DNA of 39,390 nt, taken from NCBI RefSeq assembly GCF_000220395.1, contig NW_004086165.1:1-39390 (forward strand). The letters are read 5' to 3'. This DNA comes from Ichthyophthirius multifiliis. Lineage: Eukaryota; Ciliophora; Oligohymenophorea; Hymenostomatida. Under the pieces are notes generated by a model. The model ran no database searches. It was not told the DNA's origin and worked only from the letters and a program-made list of their open reading frames with translations. Numbering within the stretch: the first letter of the stretch is position 1; every line of letters starts with the position of its first letter. Shown here in pieces: positions 23,966 through 36,651 of the stretch. Both the position numbers and the translations under genes were made by a program.

Positions 23966-26900
23966 ATGTTAGTTGAAGAATCAGAATTAAATGAAAAATC
24001 TTTAAGGAACTTTCATATAAATATATTACATAGAACTATCAAAAGTGATAAGAGGAATTATTTCGTGTCTATATTTCTTTTAATTTTAAAATTTTTATAT
24101 GAAATAATATATAGTTACAAATACAAAAATAACGATGGAAATAAATTTATTAATTTTTGCAAATATATATAATTAGGAAATATATTTAATTATTTAGTTA
24201 AAGAAAATAGTAATTCCAATTAAATATTATTTTTTTTAATATTTGGATACAACTTACTTATAATATTATTATTATTTGCTTTATTAATACTTTATAAGTA
24301 TTCAAATTTAAAAGTTTTAATAAAATTTATTTAAAATATAATTAATTGTATGCTCTTTTTTTACAATTACTTGTTCTTTTTCCAATTTATGGATATATGT
24401 TTTAATACATATATAAATTAAGAAACAAATTAAATTATATTACTATTTTTTAATTATTTATTGATTTTAATTATAAGTAAAAAAGTATTATTTATTTATA
24501 AAAAAAAAAACTAATTAAATAAAAGGCTTATCAATATCTATATATGATTATGATTATTCATTTGTATTAAAGGACAAATTATAAAAAAATTAAACTATAT
24601 TTGATTAAATACTTATTTTAATGTTGGGAAGTTTAATAATAATGAGATTTTATGTAGATTAACTTGTCTTATATTTGTGCTATTTTATATACTATTTTAT
24701 AAAGTTGCAAATATGTTTGTATTAATAATATTATTTTTGCGAAATAATATTTTAAATATATTTATCTTTAACAATAGTTTAATTATAGTTTTGTATAATA
24801 AATATAATTAATTAGTTTTTAGATAAGAATAATGTTTTTTTCTTAGGTATTTCTTTGTTTCCTTTAAGTTTTTATTTAGGAATTCGCATATATAAATATA
24901 TTGAAAAAAATGTTTTACAAATTTTTAATAATTTTATCAATAATTAAATAAGTAAAAATTCTAAATATATAGATAAATATATAAGAATTATTATTTAAAA
25001 TTTCAATTTCCATTATGATGATTACGTTACTAAAAAAAAGGGAATTCTGTTTGAAAACATATATGTAAATCATTTATTATTTAAATAAGAAAAGGAAAAT
25101 TACTTTTGTTTTTGTTAGAATTTTTATAAAGTAAATAAATATTTTTTTATATTATTATAAATTTTTTTTAATAAAAAAACAAAGATAAATTAAAAACTTG
25201 AATTCTAAGATTATTTTGGAGAAAATTTCAGAAAAAAATATATTATATATTACTTAGTTAATACTTATGAAAAATCTATTACTAATTAAAATACTAAAAA
25301 AAAAATGATTTTAAACTAATTTTTTCTTACTTAAATTTTCTTATTGAAATTTAAGAAGTTTCTACTAAATGTTTTGCTTAAATTTATTTTTATAAAAATC
25401 TTTTAAAATAAAATAAAAAAAATATCATAAAGCAAACATATTTACATTATTTATTTCTTAAAGCATAAAAAAAATTCTAAAACGATTTCTTAAAATCCCA
25501 TTTTTAAAATTAAAGATTGTTTATATTAGGACCTATTATTTTTGAGGAAAAAATTAAAGAATTTAAGGCTTTGCTTTCAATTTATTTGTCTTTAAAAATT
25601 ACTTTTTATGATTTTTTATGCAATAATTTTATTTAGTTGGAAATTATTTAATAATAAGGATAGATTTTGTTTGAAAATTAATAAAAATTAAAAAAATTAA
25701 TTAAGTTTTTATTTGATTTAAATCCTAGAAATACTGAACTTTTGAGATTATAGACTGTATTTAAATAATAAGGGATATTTGAGGATGTATTGTATTAACA
25801 TAAATCAAAAGAAATATCAAAAATACTATTAAAGGAGGATGATTATAATATTGAAGTTTATTCGAAAGAGTTTTGTACTATTTATTCGTCCTTTTTAAAT
25901 TCTAATGGACAAATAAAGTTCGTATCAGATAATTTCGAGAATATATTTAAAATAAAAAAAGAGTTAATTAGGTAAAAATCAATTAATTTTATTCTTCCAA
26001 GAGTAATGAATGATATTCATGATGACATTATTATTCATTTTAAAGATTATGGTTCCATTTAAAAATTAGGAAACTGTATTTTTTATTTAATTTTTTTTTT
26101 ACTTTAATTAATTTAAAATTTAAAAGATTAAAAAAATAGGTAAGTATTTGGATTATGTAGTGATGGTTTTATTATTTGTTTATTAATAAGATTAAAAATC
26201 GAAAACTTATTAAATGACTTTGGAGTTTCTGCACTTTTAAAAGAACAAAACTAAGATAAAGATTATATATTTTTTAATAGTTAAGGTTATATTATAGATA
26301 TTACAAAAGGAATATATCTTAATATATTTTAGAGTTTTTCTAATTAAGTATTTTATTTTAAATACATATTTTCTTTATTTTCTACTAAAATAATTTTTTT
26401 ATTATATTATATTAGGAGATTTGAAAAAATATAATATACTGAATATAATTCCTTTGATTTTTGTTATGAACGATGCAGAAGAAACTGAAAAAATATACTA
26501 TAGTATAATGATAATATAAAATGATAAAAAAAACTAAAGAATGAGTAAAAGATATATAAATTCCATATAAATAATTAATGATGTAATTGACAAGGCAATG
26601 TTTTTGAATGATTTTTTCATTTTTAATATTTCGTTTAGATTATGTTCTTTATAAACTAAAATTGGATATTAGTTTTAATATATTGAAATAATTAAATATG
26701 AAAAAGAAACTAGTAAAAATAAATAAAAGCAAAATATTATCGAATTAAAAAATCTCCTTTTATAGTTTTTAGAAATTAATTCTAAAAAATTATAATTAAT
26801 TGAGAAGTTAATAACCTCATAAGGAAAATAGTGGCCATGAATATTAAGAAAATAATAAAAGTATAGGAGATAAATAATATTTAGAAGAAAAAGAAACAAA

Positions 26901-29070
26901 CAACTTATCTCAAGAATAAAAAGATAATTCTCTTCAAAGAAATTAAGATAATATTAAAGAAGAAGACGAAGAAAGTAAAATCTAACTGAAAGATAAAGAA
27001 AGAGAAGAAAACAACAAAAAACATTAAAATTCTATTTGCTCAATAAAATCTTATTAAAAAAACATACTATATAGTTATAGTAGTGTAATGTAAAAAAAAA
27101 TAGAAAAGAAACATTTTTTGTATATAAATAAAAATCTTAATTATGAAACGTCTTCTTAAAATGATAATTCTATAAGTAAAAATCCTACAAAAATGGTAAA
27201 TGTTTTATAAGATGAAAAAGAAAATGAAAATAAATTTCAAGAAGAAAAAAAACGAAATAATAACTAATTAATACTAAAAAAACTGTTAATATAAAAAATG
27301 AAGTAAAAAAAAAATCATATAATATTCAAAATAATAATATTTCTAACTATTATATGCTTTATTGTGTTAATAATAGTATCTGCAGAATAATATAATGTAA
27401 GTATAAAAGATATTAATAAATTTTAAATAAATTTTAATGAAATAAATTATGCTACATTTATGTAAACAGATTTTTTTATTTTAATAAGAATTTATTTAAG
27501 GAAAATTATTTTGTTAGAAAATTTTTATTTATACACGGAAAAAGAAAAAAAGGATTTTTTATAAAAAAATGAGAGTTTAAATAGGATTTATACATATTAT
27601 TTAAAAAAACGTATTTAAAAAGTTTTTATTCGGTTAGAAAACGAATAAGAAATTTTCGCTTTTATGTAAGAAGAATAAACTATTTATTACTTTTCTTTAG
27701 TTTCTTTATAAATTTAGAGATAATATCCCTTATTTTAAATAATTATTTAATATTTAAATGCACTTTTTAATTTATAAAATAATATTTAAAGTTTATTTTA
27801 AGAATAATTTTTGTGGTACAATATTAATCAATTAAGTTAAAGTTTAAACGATTTTTAGTAAATTGTAATTACTAAATTAAATGAATAACTAGATGATATG
27901 GAAGCATAATAAAAATAAACACTAGTTTTCATAACTTTGATTGGATTTTGGGTTATTTTTAGTTATATTTTGCTTTTTATTTAAAAGTAAAAGAAAAAAT
28001 AATAACTTTTATAGCTTTTAGGATGTTTTTAACCTGAAAATTTATAAAATGAAATAAAAATTATAAATAAAATTAATAAATTAGTAGATTTTGCAAATTA
28101 TTCATAACAAAGGCACTTAAAAAAATGCTAATCTTTTGTTTAAAAAAAATAAAAAAATTTAAATAAGCGAAATAGATCAATTGCATCTTTTAATTCATTG
28201 AAAAAAATAACCATTTAATAGATAGTTTTTTGCATACTTTTTTTATTACTACTTATAATTTGCCCTATTTTAAATATTTTAATTAGATAAAATTACAAAA
28301 AATAAGTGTAAAAAGATTTATCCGAACGAATAATTTTGTTAAATTCTTTAGAATATCTAACCAAATTATAAACTGTTAATTAGAAAATTGTATAATTATT
28401 ATTTTAAAAATAAGAAATTCAAAATACTATATATATAAAACTTTATCTAAATACTATTTAAAATACATTGGTAATAATATAAAACATGTATAAGCTTTTT
28501 GATAATTATTAAGTTTAAAATAATTAAAATTAAAGTTCATTTAAAAATATTTATGAATGGATTTTATATGGAAATGTTTGTGAGTATTATGTATAATATC
28601 ACGATGTTTTTATTAATAAAAATAATTATCATTTGTGCGTTTAATCTTTTTAGGGTGTTTTGTAAAGAGGATTAATTATTTCATTTAAATATTCTTTCGA
28701 TTTTTTTAATAATCTTTAGTTCGTTTATAGTCAAAGCTTAGAAACTATGAAATAATAGTTTATTTTGTTAGAAAAAAATTAATAATAATAATTTGCAATT
28801 GATACTATTACCTAAAGTATATATTATATTGAAGAATTTTATTATTATATTAATAAAATTTCCTACACTAAATAAATTTAATTTATAGAAATTTGCATGT
28901 TTTCTGCTTAAGTTTTTATTGCGTTTTCGGTTGTTTTTTTTGGGTGGTTCTTTCTATATAAAGGGGCTTAAAAAGAAATTTTTTAAATAAAATGCTATTT
29001 ATAATTATTTAATCTTAATTTAATTATTGAAAATAAACCTATTCTCTAATATTTTAAAAGTAAATTTTGA
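23966..29070 (+). CDS. Large multi-pass membrane protein with PAS-like domain (tmcB-like ciliate family)
   Basis: The start is ATG 23966 (MLVEESELNEKSLRNFH) and the stop TGA 29068-29070, about 1,600 residues. The N-terminal 350 residues hold several hydrophobic helices (FVSIFLLILKFLYEIIY, LLIILLLFALLIL). A cytosolic helical section follows, with NPRNTELLRLQTVFKQQGIF. Then comes a PAS-like sensor module: NGQIKFVSDNFENIFKIKKE, ELIRQKSINFILPRVMNDIH, and FGLCSDGFIICLLIRLKIEN. An acidic Asn/Glu-rich linker lies at about 26820-27290. The C-terminal third has further helices (IIFKIIIFLTIICFIVLIIV, FITLIGFWVIFSYILLFI, VFCILFLLLLIICPILNILI, VFIAFSVVFFGWFFLYKG). This order matches the large PAS/tiny-macrocyst-like membrane protein family expanded in ciliates; ligand and output are unknown. 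Introns near 26076-26139 and 26348-26415 fit. At least three frame changes (about 25330, 26416, 26835) lie at or near homopolymers. Confidence 0.85.
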
Positions 29071-29975
29071 AAAATAATATTTTCTTTTCTTGATTTTCAA
29101 ATATTTTATTAACTGCTAATTATACTAATAACTTAGACTATTATTATCATAACTTCAATATATTTTATAAGTTAATATTATAATCTTTCTATTTTCGTAG
29201 AAAAAAAAAATATGCTCTATCTTATTTAAAATCAAAACATATATTATTTAATTATGTATCATGTATAATCATAAATTTCTTTTAAATATTATTTAATATT
29301 TTTTTAAAAAATTAAAATATATTTTAAAATATAAAATACTTATTTACCAGAATCCATAAAATTATAAATTTATATTTTATTAAAAGCGAAAGCTGTCAAA
29401 TAAAACACCGCAAAATATTATATTATATTTGTATAAAATATATAAAAAATTAAATTTATAAATATTGGATTACTTTAAAAAAAGTAAGTAAAATTTTTTA
29501 TAAATTAGGCCAAACATATTTTATTGATTATTTCATTTATAAATTATAGAATTGGCCTTTTATTTAAAAAAATATAAATATAGTTTACTTAAAAATCATA
29601 AATTTCAAAAGATACATAGCAAAATTTTTATACAGGAATACATTTATTTATTTTAAGATTTTAATAGAAAAATATCATTTTTAAGTGAATTTCATAAAAA
29701 AATTAGACTTTATTTTGCTTAAAGATAAATAATATTTTAATTCAAGTAGATATATTTATTAATTTTGTAACTTTTATAGATATTTTATAAAAAAATTCAT
29801 ACATTTTATAAATTAATTTATGGATAAAAATTATAAGCAATAGTATTTATAAAAATATAAATAAATAACTACTATAGTCTCTTTTTATATAACTATTATA
29901 GACCCCTTATATAACTAACTTCTAAAAAAATTGCGAAAATTTTGGGGTTTTTTAGGGAATATTTTATTTTTATAA

Positions 29976-30000
29976 AAGTATACAAAAGCATAGTATACTT
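29976..30000. repeat. Perfect 8-bp inverted repeat with 9-nt loop
   Basis: AAGTATAC and GTATACTT flank the loop AAAAGCATA. It could be a hairpin or a dimeric protein site. It stands alone and has no known role. Confidence 0.7.
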
Positions 30001-30523
30001 AATTTTTTTGGACATGTTTTTAAAAATTATAAATTGTAATTAATTTTTTTAAAAATTAATACTTTTTTAATAAATATAAATTTTAAATTGATTTAATTAT
30101 TAAATGTTTAATAAAACTTACTTTAAATAATTAATTTTCATAATTTATTAAATTTAGTTATAATAATTTAAAGTTGATATGGTTTATATAAAATTTATCT
30201 TAATGTTATAAACTCTAAATTCTCAAGATTTTAATCATATCAAGTTTATTTGGAAGATAATGAAAGATAAAATAAAAATAAATAGAATTTAATAATTAAT
30301 ATGCATTATAATTATTTATAATACAAGTTTAGAATTTATTAAATTAATTAAGAAGTTAAAAATAAAATTAACCAAATAATAAAAAGATTGCCTTTTATTA
30401 TAAAAGAAAATATAGAATTAATTTTATGTATTTGAATATAATAATAAATATATGTATACGTTTTTATATTTATCTTAAATATTAAAATATGTTTATATAT
30501 AATTCTCTTAATATTCGCATTAT

Positions 30524-30581
30524 TATGAGACAGATTTTAGTGTTTATAAGTTTATGAGACAAATTTTAGTTTTATAAGTTT
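30524..30581. repeat. Two tandem 28-30-bp units
   Basis: Both units begin ATGAGACA and end TTTATAAGTTT, differing by one substitution and a small length change. They look like a recent local duplication. Confidence 0.75.
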
Positions 30582-30833
30582 TTCAAAATAATATTCGAAT
30601 ATCAATTTTACAAACTTTCGAATACTAACATATAAATTTTATTCAAATATTTAAATAGTAAGTTTGTCTGGATATTTTAATAGCACCCTTAAATATTTAT
30701 TTGTTATGCTTTTTTGAAAAATATATTTATTTTAAACATGAATTTAATTTAAATTTATATTTTTTAAAAACATTAATCTATAAATATTTGGAAAAAAAAA
30801 AAATCAATAATAATAAAAAAAAGAGGTAAAAAA

Positions 30834-32251
30834 ATGAGCAACTCTACTATTATAGGGGCACTAGAAAATTGCCTTGCCTTACATAATTTATAAAAAGGAT
30901 AACGATAAATAGATTATATAGTATAGAATTTAATATATAGAATAAATCAATAAAATTATCTATATAATACTTAATAGTTATAAAAAAATGAATACAGGAT
31001 AAAATATGATAAAAGAACAAACAAGATTATTAACTAATTGAATATAATGAAAAAAAAAAAGAGGAAGATATTGATGTTGATATCGAATATGAAAAAGGTT
31101 AAATTAAGAAATAAAAATTATAAATATGTATTAATTTATGGAATATAAATGGTACCAAAATAAATTGATTTGAATTAAATAAAGAGATATAATAATTAAA
31201 TTAATTAGAAAAAAATTATAATTGATAAAATGATTTATTGAAAAAAAGATAATTAAAAAGTAATGAATATTATATACAAATAATTAATGATAAAAATATA
31301 ATGAAATAGACTAAAAAAAATTTAATGCATGAAATAAATAATATAGAAAAATAAAAAAGAATAATACGTATCTTATAAAAAAATTATAAAAATAGTGAAT
31401 AAATTAATGAAAAATTATAAAAATATTATAAAAAAAATAATAATAATTTACTTAATAAAGAAAAACTTTTTGTTTTAATTTAAGTAGAATGATTGATTTC
31501 TTGAAGAAAATTAATAATATAATTATTTATTGTCTAAATATAAGATATAAGGTATAAATTATTCTAAATACTATAAAGTTATTAAAAATTATACTCAATT
31601 AAAAATTTGCGTTGAAATAGCTACTTTAACTAACTACAAATATATAACTTGTATACACAATAATCATAATACAGATAAACTGTAGATACTTAAGATTTAG
31701 GTAATTAATGGATATGTCTTTCTTATAGTTTGGCATAGAGAAATAAAAGAGAATTTAAAAACTTTGAGACAATAATCACATTGTAAAAAAATCATGAAAA
31801 AAGTAATTCATGTATGGTAAAAATATTAGCTACTTACTTGAATTACTAAATGATCATAGATGAAGATGATATATTTGAATAAGATATATAAATATAAGTA
31901 TATATTAAATTAATTAAGAAAATTATGAATATATATCTATACTTTTTTAAAATAATAAAAAAATCTTTTATTTAAATATCATAAAATAAATTAAATAGAA
32001 AAAATATTGCATAGATATAATATAAATAACATAAAAACTTTAAAATATAATAAACAAAGATAAGAGAATTATAATTAAAAAATATAAGAATAATATATGC
32101 CATAGTATAATTTGCCTGTATCAATTATAATTAAGATAGAATAAAACGAAATGAGTAATAAATACCTTTATTAACTAAAAATAAAAGAATAATGTACATG
32201 AAAAAAAAAATTGATTTTTTTTATTTTTATATATTTAAATGTGATTAATGA
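30834..32251 (+). CDS. Unrecognised protein, frame heavily interrupted
   Basis: The start is ATG 30834 with a distinctive opening, MSNSTIIGALENCLALHNLQ then KGQRQIDYIVQNLIYRINQ. A coiled-coil middle follows (ELNKEIQQLNQLEKNYN, IMKQTKKNLMHEINNIEKQK). A more compact C-terminal part reads LKICVEIATLTNYKYITCIH, KIQVINGYVFLIVWHREIKE and ATYLNYQMIIDEDDIFEQ. Between these pieces the frame changes several times, always near A/T runs, and three TGA codons fall in otherwise sensible text. Correcting short homopolymers can remove them, so sequence error explains this better than a new code, but a decaying gene is possible. The far C-terminus to TGA 32249 is low in complexity and may not be translated. 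I do not recognise the family. Confidence 0.55.
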
Positions 32252-32768
32252 AATTATTTACATTTTTTAACAAATTTACAACTATATTCTGTATTAAAAA
32301 ATTAGTAATTTTTTTATTTTTTTGATTAATTAGTTTTAATTTTTAATGTGAAATTTTAATATATAAATATAATGATATAAAATATGCATAATAATAATTG
32401 TATATGCATTGAATATTTATAATTTATAAAATATATATTTAATAATTTAATATTATAAATTTTAAAAATTATATTTTACAATTATTGATATTTTTTTGTA
32501 AATTTAAAAATTAAATTATATTTATTTAATATAATTATCGTTTATTATTAAATTTATAAATATATATTTATAAAAATATTTATTCTTGTAATTTAGTTTA
32601 AAAAGATAATTTTTATAAATAGATTATTTTTCATATTAATATTATTATTTTTTTAAAAAATATTTTCTCTTTCAATGAAATATTCTTTTTTAATTTGTAA
32701 CTTAAAGGATTATATTTTTTAAATAATTTTATATAATAAAAAGATATAAAATAATTTATATTTGAAAT
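32252..32768. other. AT-rich spacer between convergent genes
   Basis: A/T-only sequence lies between the ends of two opposing genes. The minus-strand kinase frame stays technically open through it, so its stop could lie here. Confidence 0.5.
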
Positions 32769-33954
32769 TCATTTATGAATATTTAATATTTTCCAAAATT
32801 TAATTAAAATCAGGTCTTTAGTCTTAATTTTAATCCCAACATTTTTCAATTAAACCTTTAATAAAAGATGGGCATCCACTATCTAATTAATCTAAAGGAA
32901 GCCTATTTCCTGAGCAAACATGTTTCATTATTTCTACTGGTTCCATATTTTTATAAGGAGTTCTTCGCGAGAAAATTTCCCATAAAACAACAGCATATGA
33001 ATATATATCAGCTTTTATAGAATAATATTTATTTTCGAATATTTCAGGAGCCATCCAATGAAAAGTTCCTAATACAGAAGTCATTAATTCTGAACTTTAG
33101 GTTCTAGAAAGACCAAAATCAGCCACTTTTACATGAAAAGAATCTATATTATTTTAAGAAAAAGGTTAATCTAATAAAAGACTATAAATAATTATATATT
33201 TATTAAACTTATTTTTATTAAAAAAATAACTTTAATGATTTTAAATCTCTATGTATTATAGGAGGATCAAAATTATGTAATTATTGCATTCCTAAAGCAA
33301 TATCTTTAGCAATTTTAATTCTAAAATCAAAACTAATTTATACTTATTTTCTTCTTTTATGAAATAAATCAAAAACAGTTCCTCCATAACAAAATTCAGT
33401 TATTATATAATATTAATCTTCATTTTAAGAAACTCCGATAAATTTAACCAAGTTTCTATGGTTTTTTATTTTTAAAAAAGAGTCGATTTCTCTTTCAAAT
33501 TCTATTTAGTTTTTTAAATTTTCTTAATCAATTTTTATTTCTTTTATAGCTACTTCTTAATTGTCTATTTCTCCTTAATATACTAAAGCTGAATGACCTT
33601 TATTATTATTTTTTATTTTTTTGATTTAAGATTTTTTATTTTTACCTTTGCCTATTTAATTTTTTATTTTAAGATTTTGAAATGAAAATATATAATTTTA
33701 AGGTATTTTAGGATTTATTAATGTTAATAAATTATCTTGATTTTTTAAATTTAATTATTTTAAATTATTACTTCTAACTATTGTTGAAATTTTTTGACAA
33801 ATAATGGTTTTTTATTCGTATTTCCCATTTCTTTCATCAATATCAATTTCATTAAATTCTTCTGCAGCTTTATGAGATAGATGATTATTATTATCAATAT
33901 TATTATCTATATTATTATCAATATTATTATCAATATTAAAATTATTATTATTAA

Positions 33955-34006
<52 letters not shown>

Positions 34007-36651
34007 ATTATTATAATTATTTTTATTATTATAATTATTATTATTATTTTTAATAGATTTATTTTCAATATTATTTAGTTATTCTTATTTATTTTTTTCC
34101 GATATAATAAATTTTATTTTTATTGGTTCTTTTTATTTTTATTAATATTTATTCATTTTAAAAATTGAATTTTATATAATTTTCGTATCGCAACTTTAAG
34201 AATGCTGTTTTTATAATTTCATAAATACATTTGAATTCTCTATTTTATTTTTTACATTATAAAATTTAAAATTTTGGAAGTTTTCTTCATTTTCCTATAA
34301 TTCTATATTGTTTTGCTAACTTTTACATATTATCTTACTAATTTCTTCACTTTTATTAAGATGTGTATTACTTATTATGTGTTATGACTCTAATGAATTA
34401 TTAGAAAAAAAATAACTTGTTATTTTATTATTATCTTAATAATCGCCTTCTGAATCACTATTAAATATTATTAAATTGTCATTGTTATTTTTATTATTTT
34501 CATTTTCTTTTAATTCTTCATTACTTTCTGTATTTTAGAAACTATTCAATATATTCTTTTATTATTCAATTATTTAAGCTTTTTATTTCAAATTATTCTT
34601 TATTTAAGAATCATTTTTGTAAGCATTTAGTGGTGTATTTCCTGATATGTTTTTTTTGCGTTTGAAATCATCAAATGTAAAGAAATTTACTGAAAAGTTT
34701 TAAACATTATACACATTATTACTATTTGTGAAATAAGAAAAAGGTATTTTTAAACCATAAATACTCTTTTTATAATTCAAATATTCTGCAGGATTATAAT
34801 TTAAAGATGAAAAACATTATTTAGAATAGATATAACTAATTGCTTATTAATCTAATATAGGAAAATTATTTTATAATTTTATATTTTTATTATTTTTTTA
34901 GACTTTTTGGAAAAACTGTTAACTTTTAAGAAAAGTTTCCTCATATTTTTTCTAATAGAAGTTAATTTTATCAAAAAGGAAGGTTTCGTCAATTTCTGTG
35001 TTATTTTTAACTAATGAAGTACTTGCGATAATAGTATTTAAAATATGAGTAATAGTACATAAAAAACAGAATAATTCGTCAACAATTTATACAGAAATAC
35101 ATGCTTAAATTTAAATAAGAATATTTTAAGTAAATATAAATTCACATAAATTATTAACATGATCAAAATATTCGAAAAAATCATCCAAAAAAAGAACGGA
35201 AACAGGTTTAAATTCATTACTTTAAATATTACAAAAAAGTGGTTTTAATGAAAAATTTCCTTCTATAATATGAATATATTTAATGAGTAAATTAATTTTT
35301 TCCTTAATTACAAATGAATATAAAAGTATTAGGCTTTAAATGTATTTTTAATCCTTTATTTTTGGCGCAGTTTATTTAATTATCCTTTTTAAAATGTCTA
35401 TTATTGTTATTTTTTTATTTAATCCGTATATAACATCCTTTGGTCCTTTCCTAATATAAATATGTAGAAAAATAAGACTTTTAAGTGCACATAAAGGACC
35501 ATCTTTAAATAATTTATGCATATAGATATATGTTTTATTGATATTATTAGATGGATTTTGCCAAGCTTTTTTAAGTAAAAAATTGATTTTTTTATTTATT
35601 ATATTATGTAAATTTTATAAATTTTCCTCTAATATTTGTAAAATTGCTGCTTTAGTTTTTTATGTAAAAATTTGTTTATTTTTTATTGAAAAGTAGCAAC
35701 AAATTTAACTTTTTGTTATTGAAAATTTTTTTTTATATCTGCGTTTTCTTTTTTTTCATCTTCCTCGCTTTTAATTTATAATTCTCCTGCTGTTGTGTTT
35801 TTCAATTTAAAATCAGGCCAACAATTAATCAAATATTAAAGCAAAATTTCCGAAGAAGGTCTCATATATTGATCTCTGGCAAGCATTCTTTCAATTAAAG
35901 CGTATAAATTTTGTGAATAAACAGGAAATTAAGGAATTTATATCTCACTATTGAGTGTTTATATATCGTTTTCAAAAGGTTTTTAATTAAAGCAAAGGAA
36001 AAATATTATTACTCCGACTGCAAATATATCTACTTTTTCTGTAATACTACAACCACTTACTATGTCTATTTCTTCTGGAGCTCGAAAACCATCAGATGTG
36101 TTTTTTAGTGTTTCTTCTTAAACTTGGGTGATGTTTTCTGGCTGTATGTTTTTGTGGATTTATGTACTTATGCATGTTAAATTGCCTATTTTGTAAGAAT
36201 TGTCTTTTGTTTTGTATATAGATTATAATGTCAAGTTTCTGTGAATTATATTGTTTTTATGTAAAAATGCTAAACCTTAAAGGACATCGCGAAGTATTCG
36301 GACTATCTATATTTCTTTCAAAGCTTCAAATGGTAATTATTGGCATAGATTATAGAGAGAATTTAATGGAGAGTTTTCCATAATGAATACTGCTAGGTCT
36401 TTTTGAATAAATACATATTTATATGGGATTATGTTTGGATGATTTAATTCTTTTGTGTGTAACCATGATATATATTCTTACTTAAATAATTATGATTGCT
36501 TTTATTTATCTAATAATTTTATATACAAATTTGGATTTTCTTTTATAGTGTAAATAATGTTTTCACTTATTTCTATTTATTTGTCGAGTGTAAAATATAT
36601 ATTAAGTTGTGGATTTTATATTAGAAAATTTTTATAATTATTTTTTTTCAT
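32769..36651 (-). CDS. NAK-type pseudokinase / ANTH-like / TKL kinase fusion protein
   Basis: The start is ATG 36651-36649; the product is about 1,280 residues. Residues 40-290 are a kinase fold closest to the NAK family (AAK1/GAK/Ark1): LNHPNIIPY, FRAPEEIDI at 189-197, ITEKVDIFAVGVIIF, IPQFPVYSQNLYALIERML, RPSSEILL. The β3 Lys (LYIKLLD) remains, but HRD is HRN (137-139) and DFG is GNL (156-158), so it should be a pseudokinase. About residues 330-560 form a helical domain with ALKSLIFLHIYIRKGP, typical of ANTH phosphoinositide/clathrin adaptors. A Ser/Asn/Glu-rich linker follows, including an Asn run. From about residue 1000 a complete TKL-like kinase follows: IGKGKN, EVAIKEI, IIHRDLKSLNLLL, KVADFGLSR, GTFHWMAPEIF. 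One intron lies at 33230-33182 (49 nt). One base is missing from a T9 run at plus-strand 35726-35734; otherwise the frame is continuous from start to second kinase. The C-terminal stop is approximate. Confidence 0.9.
33182..33230 (-). other. 49-nt intron inside the second kinase domain
   Basis: It starts GTTATTTT and ends ATTTATAG. Splicing joins HRDLKSL to NLLLDQP, the catalytic loop of the kinase, so the boundaries are secure. Confidence 0.9.
33944..34060. repeat. (ATT)n-rich block coding for Asn run in kinase linker
   Basis: The block contains a nearly pure ATT tract of about 50 bases plus imperfect units. On the minus strand in the gene frame it encodes Asn with a few Tyr and Lys. The Ile-only frame on the plus strand is its shadow. 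Confidence 0.85.

Larger units (their letters stand above)
29071..30833. other. AT-rich spacer with small inverted and tandem repeats
   Basis: I found no gene on either strand. Features inside are an 8-bp inverted repeat at 29976-30000 and a 30-bp tandem duplication at 30524-30581, listed separately. The last 100 bases are A-rich, leading into the next plus-strand gene. Confidence 0.5.

Noticed and set aside
33881-34078. Plus-strand poly-Ile open frame
   Set aside because: Shadow of the ATT repeat that encodes Asn in the minus-strand kinase gene.
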